A stretch of 64,000 nucleotides of DNA from Brumimicrobium aurantiacum (GCF_003402975.1 NZ_QURB01000008.1:124001-188000); one strand, 5' to 3'; numbered from the stretch's first letter, positions 1 to 10,459 are shown. Translations and numbers: made by a program. Notes: generated by a model from the sequence alone, not told the origin.

Positions 1-502
1 TCACCTTTTCAAATTTTAACCATTCGCTGGTCAATGATCCGGTATCATTGATTACTGCACGGTTTGCAATTTTATGTGATTCAATAAATAAGAAAGTAAG
101 ATGGGTAAGAATATCATAAATATCCGATCGACCACGGGTAATTTCAACATTCATTTGGTCTTTATCAATTCGGTAACAGTTTCTTCTTCTTTTGGGAGGT
201 ACAATGGGTTGAATGTTTGATAATTGATAACCTTCATCTCCCGTTAAATTGATAATTGGACATTCTTCAATGCCGTGTGGTAGTCGATCCAGCACATATA
301 GAAGTCCGCTCAACTCAACTTTGTCTTCACCAATAGAGCCATATATTTCTGGTTGCAAAGCTAAAAGTCCTTCTCTTAAAGTGGTTCCTGAAATTCCCAT
401 TGGTTTATAGAAACCGCGGTTAAATAAATGACGCATTGCAATATAAATACGTTCTATGGCTTGGGTTGCTTCTTGTGCTTTTGTGCGCTTTGTTTCATTC
501 AT
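1..502 (-). CDS. Conserved hypothetical protein, C-terminus beyond the left edge
   Basis: An open frame reads leftward from an ATG at 502-500 for about 167 residues without a stop and runs off the window, so only the N-terminal part is visible. It begins MNETKRTKAQEATQAIERIY and contains a basic patch PPKRRRN near residue 105. No signal peptide or membrane segment is visible in this part, so a soluble cytoplasmic protein is likely. I do not recognise the family with confidence; it resembles uncharacterised conserved proteins of Flavobacteriia. It is divergent from asnS across a 396-bp gap. Confidence 0.75.
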   Translation of the reverse strand, partial: MNETKRTKAQEATQAIERIYIAMRHLFNRGFYKPMGISGTTLREGLLALQPEIYGSIGEDKVELSGLLYVLDRLPHGIEECPIINLTGDEGYQLSNIQPIVPPKRRRNCYRIDKDQMNVEITRGRSDIYDILTHLTFLFIESHKIANRAVINDTGSLTSEWLKFEKV

Positions 503-898
503 ATATTGTATATTTTTTTTGTTCTCAATTTAAGAATTGCTAACGAATATAATGAAAAGGCTGGTTTTTTGGATGTTAAGTTTGTATTAAGTTGGGTGGG
601 GAAGGGAGGAAGTGTTAGATAATATGTTGGTGAATTATGAATAAAGAGTGTTCGCTCTTAAAACTCCTCAACAATTTTTTATCTATGCTACACCTATGTG
701 CATCTCTGTGAAAAGATTCTTCTTCCTCTGTGTAAAAATAAGTGACACAGTCACAACACAATGTTGTACTTTAGAAGACTTATAAATATCGCTAAGGGAT
801 TTAATAATGGCTTAGTATCATTCTTCTTAATAACCTTTACAAAACTCCTGCGAATCTTCATGTAATTTTCTATTTTTGCAGAAGTCAAAATTATATCA
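503..898. other. Gene-less stretch with a degraded intergenic repeat
   Basis: No convincing gene lies here; the short open frame reading rightward from 428 is a shadow of the partial gene. Bases about 695-745 (ATCTCTGTGAAAAGATTC, then CCTCTGTGTAAAAATAAG) resemble the word-like CTCTGTG/CTCTGCG repeat block at 36,935-37,110. The right end carries the presumed asnS promoter. Confidence 0.5.
871..878 (+). promoter_or_regulatory. Putative asnS promoter, -7 box
   Basis: TATTTTTG matches the Bacteroidota TAnnTTTG -7 consensus and lies 20 bases before the asnS ATG. No good -33 TTG is visible at the expected spacing, so the call rests on the -7 box alone. Confidence 0.4.
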
Positions 899-2338
899 AT
901 GAAACATACAAAAATTAAAGCGTTATTGGAGTCGTCTGAAGTAGGCGAAAAGGTTATTGTTAAAGGTTGGGTAAGGGCTTTTCGAAGCAATCGTTTTATC
1001 CAAATTAATGATGGTTCAACAATCAATAATATCCAAGCAGTAATTGAATATGAAAATTTTGATGAAGCCATCTTAAAAAAGATTAGTACTGCTGCTGCTG
1101 TTGAAGTTCGTGGAACTTTAGTGGCCTCTCAAGGTAAAGGTCAAGCAGTAGAAGTTTCTGTTGAAGAAGTAGAGATTCTTGGAGAAGCAAATCCAGATGA
1201 TGTTCAAAAGACGGTAATGCAACCTAAAAAGCACAAATTAGAATTTTTACGTGAGCAAGCGCACTTGCGTTTCAGAACGAATACATTCGGGGCGGTGTTT
1301 AGAATTCGTCACGGATTAACATTCGCGATTCACAAATTCTTTAATGATAAAGGATTTTATAACTTACATACCCCAATTTTAACTTCTTCTGATGCAGAAG
1401 GTGCAGGAGAAATGTTCCGCGTAACAAACTTCGATTTAAATAATGTTCCTAAAACAGAAGATGGAAAAGTTGATTTTAGTCAGGACTTTTTCGACAAGCC
1501 TGTAAACTTAACTGTTTCTGGTCAGTTGGAAGCAGAACTTGGAGCTTTGGCTTTGGGTCAGGTTTATACATTTGGACCAACATTTAGAGCTGAAAACTCT
1601 AACACATCTCGTCACTTGGCCGAATTTTGGATGATTGAACCAGAGGTTGCTTTTAATGACTTGAAAGACAACATGGACTTGACGGAAGAATTCTTGAAGT
1701 ATTTGTCGAACTATGTTTTAGAGAATTATGTAGACGATGTTAAATTCTTAAATGACCGTGATGCTCAAGAACAAAAATCGAAACCAGAGAAGGACAGAAA
1801 TCCATTAACTTTAATTGAACGTTTAGAATTTGTTGCCAACAATGAATTTAAACGTATCACATATACTGAAGCAATTCAAATTCTTAGAAATTCTAAGCCA
1901 TTCAAAAAGAAGAAATTCAAGTTTGATGTAGAATGGGGAGTAGATTTGCACTCTGAGCACGAGCGTTATTTAGTAGAAAAAGAATTCAAGTGCCCTGTGA
2001 TTATTACAGATTACCCTGCAACAATTAAAGCGTTTTACATGCGTCAGAATGATGATGATAAAACCGTTGCGGCAATGGATGTTTTATTCCCTGGAATTGG
2101 TGAAATCGTTGGAGGTTCACAACGTGAGGAACGTTTGGACGTACTGAAAAAGAAATGTGCAGACTTCGATATTCACGAAGATGAATTGTATTGGTATTTG
2201 GATACGCGTAGATTTGGAACTGTTCCTCATGCTGGATTCGGGTTAGGGTTTGAAAGAATGGTGATGTTCGCTACTGGAATGACAAATATTCGTGACGTAA
2301 TTCCATTTCCAAGAACACCAGGTAACGCTGAATTTTAA
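899..2338 (+). CDS. asnS: Asparaginyl-tRNA synthetase
   Basis: This class II aminoacyl-tRNA synthetase charges tRNA-Asn with asparagine in the cytoplasm. The 479 residues have the usual layout: an N-terminal OB-fold anticodon-binding domain (about 1-110) followed by the catalytic domain. Motif 2 is visible as [16 protein letters not shown] and motif 3 as [15 protein letters not shown], ending in the typical [20 protein letters not shown], also characteristic of AsnS, is present. An insertion around residues 285-350 is common in Bacteroidota AsnS. It is followed by rpoN after 58 bp, possibly on the same transcript. Confidence 0.97.
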   Translation: MKHTKIKALLESSEVGEKVIVKGWVRAFRSNRFIQINDGSTINNIQAVIEYENFDEAILKKISTAAAVEVRGTLVASQGKGQAVEVSVEEVEILGEANPDDVQKTVMQPKKHKLEFLREQAHLRFRTNTFGAVFRIRHGLTFAIHKFFNDKGFYNLHTPILTSSDAEGAGEMFRVTNFDLNNVPKTEDGKVDFSQDFFDKPVNLTVSGQLEAELGALALGQVYTFGPTFRAENSNTSRHLAEFWMIEPEVAFNDLKDNMDLTEEFLKYLSNYVLENYVDDVKFLNDRDAQEQKSKPEKDRNPLTLIERLEFVANNEFKRITYTEAIQILRNSKPFKKKKFKFDVEWGVDLHSEHERYLVEKEFKCPVIITDYPATIKAFYMRQNDDDKTVAAMDVLFPGIGEIVGGSQREERLDVLKKKCADFDIHEDELYWYLDTRRFGTVPHAGFGLGFERMVMFATGMTNIRDVIPFPRTPGNAEF

Positions 2339-2396
2339 TGATAAGTAGGTTGAATTAGGATAATTATTTTTATCTTAAGCCTAGAAAAAATTAATT

Positions 2397-3842
2397 ATGG
2401 CACTTAAACAGTCGTTTTCTCAAAAGTTAGAACAGAAGCTTTCACCGCAACAAATTCAATTGATGAAATTGTTGCAGGTGCCAACAATGGAGTTGGATCA
2501 ACGTATTAAGCAAGAGTTGGAAGTGAATCCTGCACTTGAAGAAGGAAAGGAAGAAGTGGAGGACGAGTTCGAACAAGAGGAATACAAAGAGGAAGCTGGA
2601 GAAGACGAACGTGATTTTGATATCGATGAGTATCTTACTGATGATGAGCCTGCTTATAAAACAAATGTTGTAAATAAAGGAAAGGACGACGAAGATAAAT
2701 CGATGCCGCTTTCTTCTGGGAAGACTTTCCAAGAGCGAATGTTGAGTCAGCTTAATATGCAACGTCTTACAGAAGAAGAGGTGTTAATTGCAACGTATCT
2801 TATCGGTAGTTTGGATGATGCAGGTTATTTAGAACGTGATTTGGAATCTATCGTCGATGATTTGGCATTTTCTCAAAATATTATGACTACTGAGAAGGAA
2901 CTCGAAAATGTCCTGAATTATGTTCAGGAGCTTGATCCTCCAGGAGTTGGAGCAAGAGATTTACAAGAATGTCTCATTCTTCAAATGGAAAGAAGGCAAG
3001 ATGGAGACATTACAAGATATACAGCTTTAAAAATCTTAGAAGATTATTTTGAAGAATTTACCAAAAAGCATTACAAAAAGATTATCGCCAAAATGGAGAT
3101 TTCGGAGGAGGATTTAAAAGATGCTGTTCATGAAATTATCCGATTGAATCCTAAGCCAGGTGGTTCTTTAAAAAGTGCTTCAAAATCATTGCAACAGGTA
3201 GTTCCCGATTTTCAGGTGATTGAGGAGGATGGAAAGTTGAGTTTAACACTAAACGGCAGAAATGCACCAGATTTAAAAATTAATCGAGGTTATAAAAATA
3301 TGCTGAAAAATTACTCTGAAGGCGCAAAGTTAAAGAAGTCTGACAAAGAGGCATTAACTTTTGTGAAGAGTAAATTAGACGCTGCAAAATGGTTCATTGA
3401 TGCCATTCAACAAAGACAAAATACTTTGTTTTCGACGATGACTGCCATTATGAATTATCAGAAAGATTATTTCCTTACTGGTGATGATACAAAGCTACGT
3501 CCTATGATTTTGAAAGATATTGCAGAGATTGTCGATTTGGATATCTCAACTATTTCTCGTGTTGCGAATTCAAAATATGTTCAAACACAATACGGAACCT
3601 TTTCATTAAAGCATTTTTTCTCAGAGTCGCTTTCAACAGATTCAGGTGAAGAGGTTTCTACAAGAGAGGTAAAACAAATTCTCTTGGAGGCTGTAGAAGA
3701 AGAGTCTAAAAGAAAACCTTTAACAGATGAGAAATTAGCAAGCTTGTTGAAAGGGAAAGGATATAATATTGCTAGAAGAACAGTGGCGAAATATAGGGAA
3801 CAACTCAATATTCCTGTTGCCCGTTTAAGAAAAGAACTTTGA
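2397..3842 (+). CDS. rpoN: RNA polymerase sigma-54 factor
   Basis: Sigma-54 directs core polymerase to -24/-12 promoters that need an AAA+ activator. Region I is the Q/L-rich start (KQSFSQKLEQKLSPQQIQLM), region II is a strongly acidic stretch at about 49-80, and the core-binding and helix-turn-helix regions follow. The diagnostic RpoN box ARRTVAKYRE lies at residues 459-468. The 481-residue length is normal. The stop codon overlaps the start of the next gene (TGATG), suggesting translational coupling. No sigma-54 activator is encoded in this window. Confidence 0.97.
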   Translation: MALKQSFSQKLEQKLSPQQIQLMKLLQVPTMELDQRIKQELEVNPALEEGKEEVEDEFEQEEYKEEAGEDERDFDIDEYLTDDEPAYKTNVVNKGKDDEDKSMPLSSGKTFQERMLSQLNMQRLTEEEVLIATYLIGSLDDAGYLERDLESIVDDLAFSQNIMTTEKELENVLNYVQELDPPGVGARDLQECLILQMERRQDGDITRYTALKILEDYFEEFTKKHYKKIIAKMEISEEDLKDAVHEIIRLNPKPGGSLKSASKSLQQVVPDFQVIEEDGKLSLTLNGRNAPDLKINRGYKNMLKNYSEGAKLKKSDKEALTFVKSKLDAAKWFIDAIQQRQNTLFSTMTAIMNYQKDYFLTGDDTKLRPMILKDIAEIVDLDISTISRVANSKYVQTQYGTFSLKHFFSESLSTDSGEEVSTREVKQILLEAVEEESKRKPLTDEKLASLLKGKGYNIARRTVAKYREQLNIPVARLRKEL

Positions 3843-4489
3843 TGAAGTATTTTGCAAAATTACTTTCGTGGATTTTCTTACCATTGTTTACACCAATCTA
3901 TGGTTTGCTCATTGCTTTAAATTTGCCAATTCAATCAGGGTCTTTTGAAGCTTCGGCCTCCTTGTATATGTTAGATTCATCAATAAAGATGTTATTCTTA
4001 TTGTTGTTTCTCGTTTTTATTGTGATGGCACCAGGCTTATCGTTAATTGTGCTAAAACTCAATAAATCCATTAATTCCTTGCAAATGGCAAGTAAGGAAG
4101 AGCGATTGACTCCCATTGCAATCATGACTTTTTATTGCTTGGTTTTGTATCTGTTTTTAATTTTTCAGCCTGCACATGCACTTATTCCATCAATAATTAA
4201 GGCGATGGTGTTGGGAGGTGCAGTAGGAGCTTTTGCCTCTTATTTTATCACGAAAAAATCTAAAATAAGTTTACATGGAATGGGGATGGGATCCTTGTTT
4301 GGATTTCTTTATATGTTTTCTTTACCTTTAGAACGAACACCAATTATTATTTTAATTGGTATTTTACTTTTGGGTGGTTTAGTTTTAACCGCTCGATTAA
4401 TATTAAAAGCGCATTCTATTCGAGAAGTGGCTACTGGCTATTTACTCGGGTTCGTTTCGCAAATGATTTGTATTTATTTTTATCCTTAA
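3842..4489 (+). CDS. Integral membrane protein, PAP2-like C-terminus
   Basis: This protein of about 215 residues has six or so hydrophobic segments and sits in the inner membrane. The C-terminal AHSIREVATGYLLGF resembles the last conserved helix of PAP2 phosphatases (a histidine in a context suggesting SxxH...G), but I cannot find the complete three-motif PAP2 active site, so a phosphatase activity is only a guess. I chose the ATG at 3842, which overlaps the rpoN TGA by one base, rather than the TTG codon just before it. Coupling to rpoN is likely. Confidence 0.85.
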   Translation: MKYFAKLLSWIFLPLFTPIYGLLIALNLPIQSGSFEASASLYMLDSSIKMLFLLLFLVFIVMAPGLSLIVLKLNKSINSLQMASKEERLTPIAIMTFYCLVLYLFLIFQPAHALIPSIIKAMVLGGAVGAFASYFITKKSKISLHGMGMGSLFGFLYMFSLPLERTPIIILIGILLLGGLVLTARLILKAHSIREVATGYLLGFVSQMICIYFYP

Positions 4490-4502
4490 AAAACAATTAA
4501 AA

Positions 4503-5297
4503 ATGAAAAAAGTATTTAGTGTTTTAATCTGTTCAATGTTCCTTTTATCTGGATGTAACCTTTTTAATGGTGGAGTACAGAATATTAATTTATTTACCAT
4601 AGAAAATGATAAAGAATTAGGAAAAGAGGTAGCTGCTGAAATTGATAATAATCCACAAGAGTATCCTGTTTTAGACAGTGCACAAAATCCAACACCTTAT
4701 AAGTATTTATATGACATCAGAAATACGATTTTAAATTCTGGAAATGTAACTCATAAGGATGATTTTGTTTGGAGATTACGTATCATTAAAGATGATAATA
4801 CCAAAAATGCATTCTGTACACCTGGTGGTTATATTTATGTTTACACAGGCTTAATTAAGTATTTAGATTCTGAAGAACAATTGGCTGGTGTTTTAGCTCA
4901 CGAAATTGGTCATGCAGATTTACGTCATTCAACACGTCAGATGACAAAACTTTATGGAGTAGATGTTTTGTTGAATATCATTGCTGGTGATAGAGCCTTG
5001 ATTAAAGATTTGACTTCTAGTATTGTAGGATTGAAATTTTCAAGAACTCATGAAACGGAGGCTGATAAAGCTTCAGTTACTTACTTGTGTCCAACAGATT
5101 ATGCTGCTGCTGGTGGAGCGAAATTCTTTGAGAAAATAGAAGCAGAAGGTGGAGCTTCAACTCCAGAATGGTTAAGTACACATCCAAGTCCTGCCAATAG
5201 AATTGAATATTTCTATGAGCAAGCCAATCAACAAGGTTGTACGGGTGAGGAAACTTATACAAGTCGTTATCAACAATTGGTGAGGTCATTACCATAG
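4503..5297 (+). CDS. M48-family metallopeptidase, lipoprotein
   Basis: This is a zinc endopeptidase anchored in the envelope, of the BepA/LoiP type that handles misfolded outer-membrane proteins. It starts with a lipoprotein signal ending LLSGC (lipidated Cys18). The zinc motif HEIGH lies at residues 133-137, and the third ligand is probably Glu186 in HETEADKAS. At 264 residues it is a compact peptidase without the TPR tail of BepA. It follows the membrane protein by 13 bp and is probably cotranscribed with it. Confidence 0.93.
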   Translation: MKKVFSVLICSMFLLSGCNLFNGGVQNINLFTIENDKELGKEVAAEIDNNPQEYPVLDSAQNPTPYKYLYDIRNTILNSGNVTHKDDFVWRLRIIKDDNTKNAFCTPGGYIYVYTGLIKYLDSEEQLAGVLAHEIGHADLRHSTRQMTKLYGVDVLLNIIAGDRALIKDLTSSIVGLKFSRTHETEADKASVTYLCPTDYAAAGGAKFFEKIEAEGGASTPEWLSTHPSPANRIEYFYEQANQQGCTGEETYTSRYQQLVRSLP

Positions 5298-5340
5298 AGT
5301 TTAAAAACAAGTGAAAATTACGTTTTAGTCAAAGGATACC

Positions 5341-6078
5341 ATGATTGTAACAACAGAAAAAGGGGAAAAGATTGATTTAAATAAAGGGATAGATTTATCT
5401 ATTCCTTTATCAAATGATGCGGATAATCCCTTGGCATGGTATGTTAAACCACCGCGTTTTGAACCTGTAATGGAAGACGAGTGGATTGGCGAAGTTAAAC
5501 AAGGTGGAGCTGTAAATTTCCGTAATATCTTTTTTAATCCGCATGGCCACGGAACACATACAGAGTGTTTAGGTCACATCACGCCGGAAATTTATTCTAT
5601 AAATAAGCATCTTAATCAATATTTCTTTAAGGCAGTGGTGATTAGCGTTTCACCTGTTCATAAAGGTGAAGATGCTGTTGTAACTTTAGCTCAATTAGAA
5701 AAACTGAAGGAATATGATAGTGTTGAGGCCGTAATTCTTAGAACATTGCCAAATACGCCTGACAAAAAGTCAAAAAATTATTCCTCTACCAATCCTCCTT
5801 ACTTAGATGTAGATTGTTTGGAGTTGTTCAATCAGAAAAAGATAAAGCATCTGTTGTTGGACTTGCCGAGTGTAGATAAGGAGTCAGATGGTGGTGAATT
5901 GGCATTTCACCATGGTTTTTGGCAAGTTCCTGAAAATCCACGATTCGATCGAACAATTACAGAAATGATTTTTGTTCCTAATGAAGTTGAAGATGGAACC
6001 TATTTGTTAAACCTTCAAGTGGCTCCATTCGAAAATGATGCATCACCAAGTAGACCTGTGATTTTTAGATTATTCTAG
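5341..6078 (+). CDS. Cyclase-family hydrolase (kynurenine formamidase-like)
   Basis: The 245-residue protein carries the metal-binding signature of the cyclase family as HGHGTHTECLGH at residues 68-79; the family consensus is HxGTHxDxPxH, so Glu75 replaces the usual Asp and the Pro is absent. Members hydrolyse amide bonds, for example N-formylkynurenine, or act in polyketide chemistry. No tryptophan-degradation genes lie nearby, so the substrate cannot be inferred. No signal peptide is seen. It begins 43 bp after the M48 gene. Confidence 0.88.
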   Translation: MIVTTEKGEKIDLNKGIDLSIPLSNDADNPLAWYVKPPRFEPVMEDEWIGEVKQGGAVNFRNIFFNPHGHGTHTECLGHITPEIYSINKHLNQYFFKAVVISVSPVHKGEDAVVTLAQLEKLKEYDSVEAVILRTLPNTPDKKSKNYSSTNPPYLDVDCLELFNQKKIKHLLLDLPSVDKESDGGELAFHHGFWQVPENPRFDRTITEMIFVPNEVEDGTYLLNLQVAPFENDASPSRPVIFRLF

Positions 6079-6120
6079 AGATAACTTTTCTGTATTCTTT
6101 TATTTTATAAAAACTCACTT

Positions 6121-8283
6121 ATGAAAGTATATTTCCTTTTATTCTTTTCTCTTTTTCTAACCGCCTTAGTGATTGGTCAAGACAATCAATTGAAAACGAT
6201 TGATTTTAAATTCATGAATCAAGATCAATCAAAGGTTGCGCAAAACTCTCGTTTGGAATTAGGGGTAGAATTACCTGATTCAGTTTTACAAATGATTAGA
6301 CGTTACATGGCGGGTAGGCCAAATCAGCGTGGTGGATTAAATCCATTTGTGAGTTGGGACATAGATGTTAAAGCGATTTTTATGCATAAGGAAAGTGGTG
6401 AAAAATCGGAATCTGTGGGTTTTTGGTACCACGAAATGGAAAGAAATGAAAACGCTAACCGATGGAATTATCTTCAAACAGATTACCAGTTTAGAATTCG
6501 TTTTGCTCCTGAACACATTGGAGAATGGAGTGTTAAGGTTTTTGTTAAATTACAAGGAGAGCAGGTGTATATTTCTAAAAGAAAATCATTCAATGTTTTT
6601 GATTCGAAGTATAAAGGTTTTGTGTCTTTAAATGAGCGTACTCAATATTTAGAAAGAGATGGACGCACAATTATTCCAACCGGGGTAAACCTTCCTTTTC
6701 CGAGTAACGAAAATAATTTAATGTATGACTTAGATAAAACCTCAACACTTGATATTGCTGCATGGGAAGAGTATGAAACTTTGGTAAAAGACTATGTTGG
6801 AAAAGGTGGAGAGTATTTTAGAATGTTGTTTCATCCTAGTGCCAACGATATAGAATTTGAAGAAGTCGGTTATTATCAAGGGCGTCAAAATTTTGCTTGG
6901 GAAATGGATAATATCGTCGCTTTTTGTGAAGAGAACAATGCCTTAATTCAATTGAATTTAATGTATCATACCTACTTTATGAAGTTAGGAGATTATCATC
7001 AGTTTAGATATGATTTTGCAAATCACTGGTATGATGAAAATATTTGGCCTTATAAAGATCCAAGTTCTCCATCAGGGTATTCTATTATATTGAATAGTGA
7101 TACGCCTTCGGATATGTTTTTAGAAGAGTTGGGAATGCGTTATTTGAAGCAGAAAACAAGGTATATCATGGCAAGATGGGGTTATTCAACAAGTATTTCT
7201 ATGGTTGAGCTTTTGTGTGAACCTTGGCACATAGATGAAAACCCTTATGCTGATGATCGGCCTTATGATGAAATCTCGGAAACAGGAGATAAGGCTAGAA
7301 AAGCAGTGTATGAATATCATAAGCAGATTTCAAGTTATATCAAAGATAGTTTAAATTACAATAATCATTTACTTGCTGCTGTAGGAAGGAATCCATCTGG
7401 GAAAAGTGCAATTTACTCTCATTATACAAAGGAGCAACCTGAATTTGTTGATAGTACTTGGTTTTTAGAAGATATAGATGTGATTTCAATCTCGTTTTAT
7501 TCTCGAAGTCCCGAAAAAACAATTCACTCTAAGAAAAGTTCAAATAATAAGTTTCAAAATGAAAATTCTATTGCTGCAACAATTAATCGATTGAAGGAAG
7601 TTTATGGCAAACCCGTTCTCTTCGGAGAGTCTGATCATGGAGATGGAACCCACATGTGTTCAGACTATCAAGGACATAAAATAGATGTAATGCGCTATCC
7701 TTTTACAGGGAGTATTGGACATTATATTTGGGCTGCTTTTATGAAATCTGATGAGGTTGATCCTTTGCCGAAATCAAGGGATGAAAGCGAGAGTTGGCCT
7801 GTTATTATTGAAACTAAAGATTACTTTAATAGTGATCGTTTTATTTCTCTGATTAATGATAAGGAGCTGTTAGGTAGAGAAAGGGCTAAGTTTAAAGGCT
7901 CTGATAAGTACCTTGTAGAACATCAATATATCATTGGTGATGAGAAGAGCAAAGTCGAAGGTTATGTTTACAATCGAACCTTTAATGTGCAAACCGCTTC
8001 AGCGTCGAATGATCCATCATTAGAAAATAAATGTAATACACTTCCTGAGGGCTATGTTACGCCAACAGAAATATCGTGGCGTCCCAACAGAATGAAAATT
8101 GAGGGTTTAAAACCTTTAACCAAATATAGCATCTTCTTTTTTGGGTACGCCAATCACTCTTTATTAATTCAAGCTGATTTACGTACATCCTTACTTGGAA
8201 AATTGAAATTGACTCATCCATTACTCGTGCCAAACCAGCAAGGAGCACCATTGCTTTGGTATCAAGTGGAGAGGGCGAATTAA
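6121..8283 (+). CDS. Secreted DUF5060/TIM-barrel glycoside hydrolase-like protein
   Basis: A 720-residue exported protein: residues 1-19 form a Sec signal ending VIGQ. Residues about 30-160 look like the DUF5060 beta-sandwich (WYHEMERN ... FAPEHIGEWSV). Residues about 170-600 look like a GH-A type TIM barrel, with a candidate acid/base Glu367 in LLCEPWH and a candidate nucleophile Glu503 in LFGESDHGDG. The C-terminal 120 residues may be a further beta domain. The substrate is probably a polysaccharide but cannot be named. It stands alone, without SusC/SusD neighbours. Confidence 0.8.
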   Translation: MKVYFLLFFSLFLTALVIGQDNQLKTIDFKFMNQDQSKVAQNSRLELGVELPDSVLQMIRRYMAGRPNQRGGLNPFVSWDIDVKAIFMHKESGEKSESVGFWYHEMERNENANRWNYLQTDYQFRIRFAPEHIGEWSVKVFVKLQGEQVYISKRKSFNVFDSKYKGFVSLNERTQYLERDGRTIIPTGVNLPFPSNENNLMYDLDKTSTLDIAAWEEYETLVKDYVGKGGEYFRMLFHPSANDIEFEEVGYYQGRQNFAWEMDNIVAFCEENNALIQLNLMYHTYFMKLGDYHQFRYDFANHWYDENIWPYKDPSSPSGYSIILNSDTPSDMFLEELGMRYLKQKTRYIMARWGYSTSISMVELLCEPWHIDENPYADDRPYDEISETGDKARKAVYEYHKQISSYIKDSLNYNNHLLAAVGRNPSGKSAIYSHYTKEQPEFVDSTWFLEDIDVISISFYSRSPEKTIHSKKSSNNKFQNENSIAATINRLKEVYGKPVLFGESDHGDGTHMCSDYQGHKIDVMRYPFTGSIGHYIWAAFMKSDEVDPLPKSRDESESWPVIIETKDYFNSDRFISLINDKELLGRERAKFKGSDKYLVEHQYIIGDEKSKVEGYVYNRTFNVQTASASNDPSLENKCNTLPEGYVTPTEISWRPNRMKIEGLKPLTKYSIFFFGYANHSLLIQADLRTSLLGKLKLTHPLLVPNQQGAPLLWYQVERAN

Positions 8284-8318
8284 TAAATATTTAATACGCT
8301 CAATCCATCAAAATTTTG

Positions 8319-8326
8319 TAATTTTG
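8319..8326 (+). promoter_or_regulatory. Putative promoter -7 box for the IPExxxVDY-pyk pair
   Basis: TAATTTTG fits the TAnnTTTG consensus 23 bases before the start at 8350. No clear -33 element accompanies it. Confidence 0.35.
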
Positions 8327-8349
8327 ACTTCTTGTAGATTAATGAGTTT

Positions 8350-8769
8350 ATGGCGAAATATACCTTAAGTTTAGACGAAGATTTTAATTTTGATTTAATA
8401 GGTTTATGTAGTCATCAAGGAGATTATAGGGTCTGCTGGGCGATTAATGAAAAAATTGATTTAAAACTTCGAAAATCAATAGAGCCCTTCATGGTTTCAG
8501 GAAAAAAAGGGACTATAAACTCTTCACATTCTTTGTATGAATGGGAAGATGAGAATGATAATATAAGCTATTACTTTATTCAAAATAAAAGTCAAGGTAA
8601 ATATTTAGTTCCGGAGAAGTCTCAAATTGATTTTTTTTTAGTGATTAGAGAAGCTGGAAGTGTTGATTTAAAAAATCTTCTCTCTCAATTAAAGCAAATA
8701 CCTTGTATTCTAACAGCTTTTGACTTTGATCCTTATGAATTGAAATCTGCAAATAAGTTCATATTTTAA
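8350..8769 (+). CDS. IPExxxVDY family protein
   Basis: This 139-residue cytoplasmic protein matches the small Flavobacteriia family named for its IPExxxVDY motif, here VPEKSQIDFF at about residues 90-99. Its function is unknown. It sits directly upstream of pyk, 36 bp away, which is the usual neighbourhood of this family in Flavobacteriia and suggests cotranscription with pyruvate kinase. No membrane segment or signal peptide is visible. Confidence 0.82.
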   Translation: MAKYTLSLDEDFNFDLIGLCSHQGDYRVCWAINEKIDLKLRKSIEPFMVSGKKGTINSSHSLYEWEDENDNISYYFIQNKSQGKYLVPEKSQIDFFLVIREAGSVDLKNLLSQLKQIPCILTAFDFDPYELKSANKFIF

Positions 8770-8805
8770 TATGGATGTAAGAAACATTAGAAAATATAGA
8801 AAGAC

Positions 8806-10224
8806 ATGAAAAGAACTAAAATTGTAGCTACGATAGGACCAGCTTCATCATCAAAGCAAGTATTGAAAGGAATGATGGAAGCAGGAATGAATGTTGCGAG
8901 AATCAATTTTTCTCATGGTTCATATGAGAATCATGAAGAGGTTATTCAAAATATTCGAGAGTTAAATGAAGAAACAGGGTTGAATATTGCGATTCTTGCC
9001 GATTTACAAGGTCCAAAGATTCGTACCCGTGAAATGGAAAACAATGGAGTGGAGCTCGTTCCAGGTGAAAATGTTGAAATCGTAACAGATGAAGATGTTG
9101 TGGGAACAAGTGCTCGCTTTTCGATCAATTATACTCAGTTGGCTGCAGATATCAAACCAGGTGAGCACATTCGATTGGATGATGGAAAGCTTGAACTAAA
9201 AGTTGTTTCTACAGATGGAAAAGTAATTCAAGCTGTTGTAACACACGGTGGAATCCTATCTTCAAACAAAGGAGTGAACCTTCCAAATACTGTGATTTCA
9301 TTACCTTCATTAACTGAGAAAGATACCAATGATTTACAGTTTGCAATGGAGCATGATGTGGATTGGATAGGATTGTCGTTTGTACGTTCTACAAGAGATA
9401 TCATTGAATTGAAACACATCATTAGTAAGAACAGAAATAAAGCGAAGATTGTTGCTAAGATAGAGAAGCCAGAGGCCATTAAAGATATTGATGGAATCAT
9501 CAAGGAAACGGATGCTATCATGGTTGCTAGAGGTGATTTAGGTGTTGAGATTCCTATGGAAGATGTGCCATTGGTTCAAAAAATGCTGATTAAAAAATGT
9601 TACTTGCACGCAAAACCAATTATTGTTGCAACGCAAATGATGGAGAGTATGATTGAAGATTATACGCCAACTCGTGCTGAGGTGAATGATGTTGCAAACG
9701 CTGTACTAGATGGAACAGATGCAGTTATGTTGTCTGGAGAAACTTCTGTCGGTAAGCATCCGATTACAGTTATTCAAGCAATGGATAAAATTGTTCGTAA
9801 GATTGAAGAATCAGACATGATTTACTACAAAGAAGAAGTTCCTGAGAAAAACCAAGAACGTTTTATTTCAGATTCAATTTGTTTTAATGCAACAAGACTT
9901 GGGAATAGGGTTGATGCTAAAGCAATTGTTACCATGACTTTCTCTGGATATACAGCTTATAAAATTGCATCACAACGACCAAAATCGCAAATTTTTGTTT
10001 TTACAAGTAACAGAGAAATTTTAACACAATTGAATCTGGTTTGGGGTGTTCGCGCAATTTACTATGATAAAATGGTAAGTACAGATCATACAATTGCAGA
10101 TATAAAATACATTTTGAAAGATAAAGGTTTCTTGAGCAAAGGAGAATTGGTTATTAATGTTGCATCAATGCCGATTGAGTCTAAAGGGAAATCAAATATG
10201 TTGAGATTGAGCTACATTGAGTAA
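8806..10224 (+). CDS. pyk: Pyruvate kinase
   Basis: Pyruvate kinase converts phosphoenolpyruvate and ADP to pyruvate and ATP in the last step of glycolysis. The 472 residues show the nucleotide/K+ site start KIVATIGPAS, the substrate strand DLQGPKIRT, the signature IVAKIEKPEA with the catalytic Lys, the metal-binding ARGDLGVE and the ATQMMESM loop. It ends with a normal C-terminal allosteric domain. A hairpin terminator follows. Confidence 0.97.
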   Translation: MKRTKIVATIGPASSSKQVLKGMMEAGMNVARINFSHGSYENHEEVIQNIRELNEETGLNIAILADLQGPKIRTREMENNGVELVPGENVEIVTDEDVVGTSARFSINYTQLAADIKPGEHIRLDDGKLELKVVSTDGKVIQAVVTHGGILSSNKGVNLPNTVISLPSLTEKDTNDLQFAMEHDVDWIGLSFVRSTRDIIELKHIISKNRNKAKIVAKIEKPEAIKDIDGIIKETDAIMVARGDLGVEIPMEDVPLVQKMLIKKCYLHAKPIIVATQMMESMIEDYTPTRAEVNDVANAVLDGTDAVMLSGETSVGKHPITVIQAMDKIVRKIEESDMIYYKEEVPEKNQERFISDSICFNATRLGNRVDAKAIVTMTFSGYTAYKIASQRPKSQIFVFTSNREILTQLNLVWGVRAIYYDKMVSTDHTIADIKYILKDKGFLSKGELVINVASMPIESKGKSNMLRLSYIE

Positions 10225-10243
10225 GCTTTAAAAATACTGTTTT

Positions 10244-10300
10244 AAAACCTCATCGAATTGAATACTCCACTTGGAAAAATCTTTTTGATGAGGTTTTTTT
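10244..10300 (+). terminator. Rho-independent terminator after pyk
   Basis: AAAACCTCATC at 10,244-10,254 pairs with GATGAGGTTTT at 10,287-10,297 and is followed by a T run. The loop is long (32 nt), which lowers certainty. Confidence 0.6.
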
Positions 10301-10459
10301 TGATCCATACCCAAATGGATTGTTTGAAGCGTAAATTAAGGATTGTAAAATGTCAGTTGTTTGATTTTAATAGTATTTTTGAAATTCTTGATTAGATTCA
10401 AAGCATAAGCTATATTGCTATAAGCTACAATCTAATCTATTATTTAATTCTTTATTATT

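Noticed and set aside
428-622. Short open frame reading rightward
   Set aside because: It overlaps the partial minus-strand gene for its first part and has no coding character beyond it.
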